Assembly: GCA_934091015.1 (NCBI GenBank)
Contig: CAKOKM010000026.1
Span: 1 to 17,017, forward strand
Length of the DNA stretch: 17,017 nt
Reading direction: 5' to 3'
Source of the DNA: an uncultured Bacilli bacterium
GTDB taxonomy: Bacteria > Bacillota_I > Bacilli_A > RF39 > UBA660
Shown here: piece after piece, positions 13,674-17,017 of the stretch
Layout of the letters: every line of letters starts with the position of its first letter
How positions within the stretch are numbered: the stretch's first letter is position 1
Translations under genes and position numbers: made by a program
The notes under the pieces: generated by a model
What the model saw: the letters and a program-made list of their open reading frames with translations, nothing else
Told to the model about the DNA's origin: nothing
Databases searched by the model: none

Positions 13674-13708
13674 CTTATTGTAATCAATTTAAATTAAGTT
13701 GCAATAAG
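13674..13708. repeat. imperfect inverted repeat in the gap before the tandem array
   Basis: CTTATTGTAA (13674-13683) is complementary at 9 of 10 positions to TTGCAATAAG (13699-13708), with a 15-nt AT-rich loop and no T-run. It may be a weak hairpin or a leftover end. Apart from this and the open frame at 13708, I see nothing in 13634-13897. Confidence 0.35.
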
Positions 13709-13857
13709 AAATAATTATCGATAATATAAACGAATTATCAAGTTATCTTAATTTAAGAAAACAATTTATTGAAGAAGGGTTGAACAAGATTTTAAAAAAT
13801 TATACTATGGATTTTATTGAACTGGTTAGAATAATGTTCATTTACTTTGAAAATTAA
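13708..13857 (+). pseudogene. possible gene remnant, 49 codons without a usual start
   Basis: A frame open from a TAA at 13705 to a TAA at 13855 reads like real protein (for example NELSSYLNLRKQFIEEGLNK, then a hydrophobic stretch FIELVRIMFIYF). It has no ATG before codon 34 and no ribosome site. It may be a fragment of a gene lost when the neighbouring repeats rearranged. I do not recognise a family. In this base composition a chance frame of this length is not rare. Confidence 0.25.
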
Positions 13858-13897
13858 ATTTACATAATTATTTTAAAAAAAATCGTATTTAAAAAAT

Positions 13898-13926
13898 TTG
13901 CTTTTATATATTGGATATGTTATAGT
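13898..13926 (+). promoter_or_regulatory. promoter of tandem-array gene 1
   Basis: TTGCTT (13898-13903), 17-bp spacer, TATAGT (13921-13926) with extended -10 TGT. Same -35 and spacing as the promoters of array copies 2 and 3, although the surrounding sequence differs. Confidence 0.72.
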
Positions 13927-13949
13927 ATTACTTAATTTAGGAGGATACT

Positions 13950-15044
13950 ATGAATAAAGATTTTGAATTAACCTTACTTAGTGAAGGACAAATTTGGGGC
14001 AATAATAAAGAAAGACAATTAGATGTAATTAGCAAATATGGAACAAAAACTGCAATTACAGATTTATGTATTTTAATAGGTAGTTATTTATGTAAAAATA
14101 CTATAGATGAAGATAGTTCTTTAAAAGGTAGAACCGGTTGGTTTTGGACTAGATCTGATGATGGCAATAATGATGTCCGCGTGGTCGATAATTATGGTGA
14201 TAGGGACTACTTATATAGGTGTGTATGCTATGGTGCTGTTCGACCAGCATTGCAATCTTCTGTATTCTTTTCCCAAATCTCCCAAAATAGAGTGAGGGGA
14301 TACAATGGAACAGAAGAGGTTGAATTCGGAGAATATCCTCAAAATGCTGCTAATTCAAGAATGCAAAATATACTAGAGTTAGAATATAAAAGAGGAATGA
14401 ATAAGATAGGAAGAAGTTATACATTTGATTCTGTAAAATTTGATGACTATGTTACAGGATTTAAACCTGTAACTTATGAAGAATACAGATATCAAGGAAA
14501 GAAATATATTCGTATAAAAGCTAACTCTAGTTATGGTTGCGGTAAATTCATGCTTTCAAATGGTGTTGAATATAAAAATGGTGATTATGTTTGGATAGAA
14601 GTATCACCAGTTAAATGGCTAATAGATGATAGAAAAGGACTTTTAATTTCCAAATATGGATTGGTTTCAGGTATAAGATTTCTTGATAGAAATCATAATT
14701 ATAATGGAGATTTTAATAAAACTGAAATGTATGAATATCTTAATAAATATATGATTAAAGATTTATTTCAAAATGTTAATTGTATTCAAAAAGGTAGTGA
14801 TAACAATATTGAAGAATCATTAAATATTTTAGGTTTAGGTTCTTGCAAAGGAATTAGCCAAGAAATTTTAAACTTAATTGTTAAAGATAGAATTAACCAA
14901 GTTATTACTGATTCTAAATTATATGATTCTATGGATTATAAACTATTAAAGGAACAAATTAATAAAATATTGGAAGCAGGAAAGTCTATATCGTTGCACG
15001 TTAATAAAATTTCAAATAAAGTTAAACAATTAAATTCAAAGTAA
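13950..15044 (+). CDS. tandem paralogue 1, variable protein with WFWTRS...VRPAL and FGEYPQ motifs (DUF6273-like)
   Basis: A 364-residue soluble protein without signal peptide or membrane span; ATG follows AGGAGG (13939-13944). Residues 1-62 are a conserved head (ELTLLSEGQIWGNN, KYGTKTAITDLCIL). WFWTRSDDG (64-72) leads into a hypervariable stretch (73-100) with a fixed DVRVV and ending AVRP. FGEYPQ (126-131) opens a second region with VSPVKWLIDDRKGLLISKYG (218-237), and the C-terminus is a charged helical tail (about 300-364). These motifs recall DUF6273 proteins, where the order is normally FGxYPQ first and WxRS...VRPAL last; here it is inverted. DUF6273-like ends are common targets of diversity-generating retroelements. 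Binding or display is plausible but not shown. Confidence 0.72.
   Translation: MNKDFELTLLSEGQIWGNNKERQLDVISKYGTKTAITDLCILIGSYLCKNTIDEDSSLKGRTGWFWTRSDDGNNDVRVVDNYGDRDYLYRCVCYGAVRPALQSSVFFSQISQNRVRGYNGTEEVEFGEYPQNAANSRMQNILELEYKRGMNKIGRSYTFDSVKFDDYVTGFKPVTYEEYRYQGKKYIRIKANSSYGCGKFMLSNGVEYKNGDYVWIEVSPVKWLIDDRKGLLISKYGLVSGIRFLDRNHNYNGDFNKTEMYEYLNKYMIKDLFQNVNCIQKGSDNNIEESLNILGLGSCKGISQEILNLIVKDRINQVITDSKLYDSMDYKLLKEQINKILEAGKSISLHVNKISNKVKQLNSK
14166..14249 (+). other. hypervariable stretch of array gene 1 (codons 73-100)
   Basis: Of 28 codons, 15 differ in amino acid among the three array copies, nearly all by first- or second-base changes. D75-V79, G83, R85, Y89-R90 and A96-P99 are fixed. The fixed core GTCCGCGTGGTC is unusually GC-rich for this genome. 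Confidence 0.8.
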
Positions 15045-15074
15045 GCAAACAAGAAAAAATGTTTGCTTTTTTAG
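15043..15074 (+). terminator. terminator of array gene 1
   Basis: 8-bp stem AAGCAAAC/GTTTGCTT (15043-15050, 15061-15068), 10-nt loop, then T-run. The right arm contains the -35 of the next promoter. Confidence 0.85.
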
Positions 15075-15091
15075 TGCTTATATGCTATAAT
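15063..15091 (+). promoter_or_regulatory. promoter of tandem-array gene 2, overlapping the terminator
   Basis: TTGCTT (15063-15068) in the terminator right arm, 17-bp spacer, TATAAT (15086-15091) with extended -10 TGC. Confidence 0.75.
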
Positions 15092-15123
15092 ATACGTAAT
15101 TTGAAGGGGAAAGGTGAAATATT

Positions 15124-16218
15124 ATGAATAAAAATTTCGAATTAACGTTACTTAGTGAAGGACAAATTTGGGGAAATAATAGTGAACCTCAATTAGAAGT
15201 AATTAACAAATATGGAACAAAAGCTGCAATTACAGATTTATGTATTTTAACTGGCAGTTGTTCATGTAAAGATACTATAGATGAAGATAGATCTTTAAAT
15301 GGTAGAACTAGTTGGTTTTGGACTAGATCTGATGATGGCGATAGTGATGTCCGCGTGGTCGATAAGGATGGTGATAGGGCTGCCTTATACAGGTATGTAC
15401 GCTATGTTGCAGTTCGACCAACATTGCAATCTTCTGTATTCTTTTCCCAAATCTCCCAAAATAGAGTGAGGGGATACAATGGAACAGAAGAGGTTGAATT
15501 CGGAGAATATCCTCAAAATGCTGCTAATTCAAGAATGCAAAATATACTAGAGTTAGAATATAAAAGAGGAATGAATAAGATAGGAAGAAGTTATACATTT
15601 GATTCTGTAAAATTTGATGACTATGTTACAGGATTTAAACCTGTAACTTATGAAGAATACAGATATCAAGGAAAGAAATATATTCGTATAAAAGCTAACT
15701 CTAGTTATGGTTGCGGTAAATTCATGCTTTCAAATGGTGTTGAATATAAAAATGGTGATTATGTTTGGATAGAAGTATCACCAGTTAAATGGCTAATAGA
15801 TGATAGAAAAGGACTTTTAATTTCCAAATATGGATTGGTTTCAGGTATAAGATTTCTTGATAGAAATCATAATTATAATGGAGATTTTAATAAAACTGAA
15901 ATGTATGAATATCTTAATAAATATATGATTAAAGATTTATTTCAAAATGTTAATTGTATTCAAAAAGGTAGTGATAACAATATTGAAGAATCATTAAATA
16001 TTTTAGGTTTAGGTTCTTGCAAAGGAATTAGCCAAGAAATTTTAAACTTAATTGTTAAAGATAGAATTAACCAAGTTATTACTGATTCTAAATTATATGA
16101 TTCTATGGATTATAAACTATTAAAGGAACAAATTAATAAAATATTGGAAGCAGGAAAGTCTATATCGTTGCACGTTAATAAAATTTCAAATAAAGTTAAA
16201 CAATTAAATTCAAAGTAA
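15124..16218 (+). CDS. tandem paralogue 2, variable protein (DUF6273-like)
   Basis: A 364-residue paralogue of the gene at 13950, exactly 1174 bp downstream. From codon 101 to the stop I find no difference from copy 1 at DNA level, while codons 1-100 differ by many substitutions, both silent and replacing (for example K4N, K20S, T34A, Y46C). In codons 73-100 ten of 28 residues differ from copy 1 while the DVRVV, YR and AVRP anchors stay. AAAGGTG upstream is the ribosome site. This gene has its own promoter and terminator, so copies can be expressed separately. The sharp change from diverged to identical suggests recent conversion or unequal crossing-over of the 3' two-thirds. Confidence 0.75.
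   Translation: MNKNFELTLLSEGQIWGNNSEPQLEVINKYGTKAAITDLCILTGSCSCKDTIDEDRSLNGRTSWFWTRSDDGDSDVRVVDKDGDRAALYRYVRYVAVRPTLQSSVFFSQISQNRVRGYNGTEEVEFGEYPQNAANSRMQNILELEYKRGMNKIGRSYTFDSVKFDDYVTGFKPVTYEEYRYQGKKYIRIKANSSYGCGKFMLSNGVEYKNGDYVWIEVSPVKWLIDDRKGLLISKYGLVSGIRFLDRNHNYNGDFNKTEMYEYLNKYMIKDLFQNVNCIQKGSDNNIEESLNILGLGSCKGISQEILNLIVKDRINQVITDSKLYDSMDYKLLKEQINKILEAGKSISLHVNKISNKVKQLNSK
15340..15423 (+). other. hypervariable stretch of array gene 2 (codons 73-100)
   Basis: It reads DSDVRVVDKDGDRAALYRYV at codons 73-92. Ten residues differ from copy 1 and twelve from copy 3. Identity with copy 1 resumes at 15422, at the end of this stretch. Confidence 0.8.
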
Positions 16219-16248
16219 GCAAACAAGAAAAAATGTTTGCTTTTTTAG
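16217..16248 (+). terminator. terminator of array gene 2
   Basis: Same hairpin and T-run as at 15043-15074. Confidence 0.85.
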
Positions 16249-16265
16249 TGTTTATATGCTATAAT
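16237..16265 (+). promoter_or_regulatory. promoter of tandem-array gene 3
   Basis: TTGCTT (16237-16242), 17-bp spacer, TATAAT (16260-16265), extended -10 TGC. The copy of this intergenic region differs from the previous one at a single base (C 15077, T 16251). Confidence 0.75.
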
Positions 16266-16297
16266 ATACGTAATTTGAAGGGGAAAGGTGAAATATT

Positions 16298-17017
16298 ATG
16301 AATAAAAATTTCGAATTAACTTTACTTAGTGAAGGACAAATATGGGGAAATAATAGTGAATCTCAATTAGAAGTAATTAGCAAATATGGAACAAAAGCTG
16401 CAATTACAGATTTATGTATTTTAACTGGCAGTTATTTACGTAAAGATACTATAGATGAAGATAGATCTTTAACTGGTAGAACTAGTTGGTTTTGGACTAG
16501 ATCTGATGATGGCGATAATGATGTCCGCGTGGTCAATCATTTTGGTAATAGGGTCACCTCATACAGGTATAAACGCGATAATGCTGTTCGTCCAGTTTTG
16601 CAATCTTCTGTAATCTTTTCCCAAATCTCCCCGAACAGAGTGAAGGGATACAATGGAACGGAAGAGGTTGAATTCGGAGAATATCCTCAAAATGCTGCTG
16701 ATGCAAGAATTCAAAATATATTAGAGTCAGAATATAATAGAGGATTGAATAAGACAGGAAGAAGTTACACATTTGACTCTGTAAAATATGATGACTATGA
16801 TACAGGATTTAAACCTGTAACCTATGAAGAATACGAATATCAAGGAAAGGGATATATTCGTATAAAAGTTAACTCTTCTTTTATTTTTAAATTCATGCTT
16901 TCAAATGGTGTTGAATATAGAGATGGTGATTATGTTTGGGTAGAAGTATCACCAGTTAAATGGCTAATAGATGATAGAAAAGGACTTTTAATTTCCAAAT
17001 ATGGATTGGTTTCAGGT
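16298..17017 (+). CDS. tandem paralogue 3, variable protein (DUF6273-like), 3' end outside window
   Basis: ATG 16298 starts a frame open to the window end, 240 codons, aligning throughout with the two upstream paralogues. The head is close to copy 2 (MNKNFELTLLSEGQIWGNNS), the variable stretch (73-100) differs from both, and unlike the other pair it remains diverged afterwards: Q112P, R116K, several changes at 135-170, and a one-codon deletion near residue 195 (NSSFIFKF for NSSYGCGKF). It therefore did not take part in the event that homogenised copies 1 and 2. FGEYPQ and VSPVKWLIDDRKGLLISKYG are intact. The array may go on beyond the window. Confidence 0.75.
   Translation, partial: MNKNFELTLLSEGQIWGNNSESQLEVISKYGTKAAITDLCILTGSYLRKDTIDEDRSLTGRTSWFWTRSDDGDNDVRVVNHFGNRVTSYRYKRDNAVRPVLQSSVIFSQISPNRVKGYNGTEEVEFGEYPQNAADARIQNILESEYNRGLNKTGRSYTFDSVKYDDYDTGFKPVTYEEYEYQGKGYIRIKVNSSFIFKFMLSNGVEYRDGDYVWVEVSPVKWLIDDRKGLLISKYGLVSG
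16514..16597 (+). other. hypervariable stretch of array gene 3 (codons 73-100)
   Basis: It reads DNDVRVVNHFGNRVTSYRYK at codons 73-92. It has the most adenine-containing codons of the three (AAT, CAT, AAT, AAA, GAT, AAT), while the anchor codons remain. Confidence 0.8.

Larger units (their letters stand above)
13950..17017. repeat. tandem gene array, period 1174 bp, at least three units
   Basis: Gene starts at 13950, 15124 and 16298 are exactly 1174 bp apart. Each unit is one gene plus the terminator/promoter spacer. Confidence 0.95.

Noticed and set aside
16554..16772. Minus-strand 72-codon frame in array gene 3
   Set aside because: The equivalent region of copies 1 and 2 does not keep it, and it is antisense to a well-supported gene.

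Overview
The window looks like a chromosomal segment of a very AT-rich, walled Bacillota (Bacilli-type) bacterium, plausibly an uncultured gut lineage. This rests on the base composition and on a conserved Bacillota gene run (ireB-ruvX-DUF1292-mltG ... trmR-U32-U32 ... greA). TGA is used as a stop (for example ireB, ruvX, the first ABC permease), so the mycoplasma code does not apply. MltG implies peptidoglycan. Lineage is inference; no rRNA is present.

Layout. 1-447: C-terminal part of an unrecognised protein. 467-837: a small two-strand locus that I read as a type I toxin-antitoxin (TA) module: a 30-residue hydrophobic peptide on the minus strand and a convergent antisense RNA on the plus strand. 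911-3564: ABC transporter operon (ATPase plus two FtsX/MacB-like permeases). 3571-3934: a second copy of the same TA module, so the ABC operon lies between two ~350-bp direct repeats. 4029-6266: FtsK/SpoIIIE DNA translocase. 6331-8464: ireB-ruvX-DUF1292-mltG operon. 8474-9733: an unrecognised membrane/coiled-coil protein and a broken paralogue of it. 9732-12374: trmR and two U32 proteins, which in Bacillus form the tRNA wobble 5-hydroxyuridine/5-methoxyuridine pathway. 12352-12893: greA with its own promoter. 12930-13633: two tandem copies of a second TA family encoding a 25-residue hydrophobic peptide. 13898-17017: three tandem copies (period 1174 bp, the third cut by the window end) of a gene for a ~364-residue protein with a short hypervariable stretch, each with its own promoter and terminator.

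Two systems stand out. First, four type I TA-like modules in two peptide families share the same antitoxin-RNA head (a promoter, a GTAAG...CTTAC hairpin, then an AAAGGAACAT box). In each, the Shine-Dalgarno is masked by the 5' leader, the mRNA ends are complementary, and the antisense RNA overlaps the toxin 3' end, as in Bacillus TxpA/RatA and BsrG/SR4 modules. Second, the terminal tandem array has variation concentrated in codons 73-100, between invariant WFWTRSDDG and AVRP motifs. This resembles the C-type-lectin/DUF6273-like ends targeted by diversity-generating retroelements. Copies 1 and 2 show no difference for 829 bp beyond that stretch. No reverse transcriptase or template repeat is in the window, so the mechanism is open.

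All functions come from reading motifs and gene order by eye; no database search was run.
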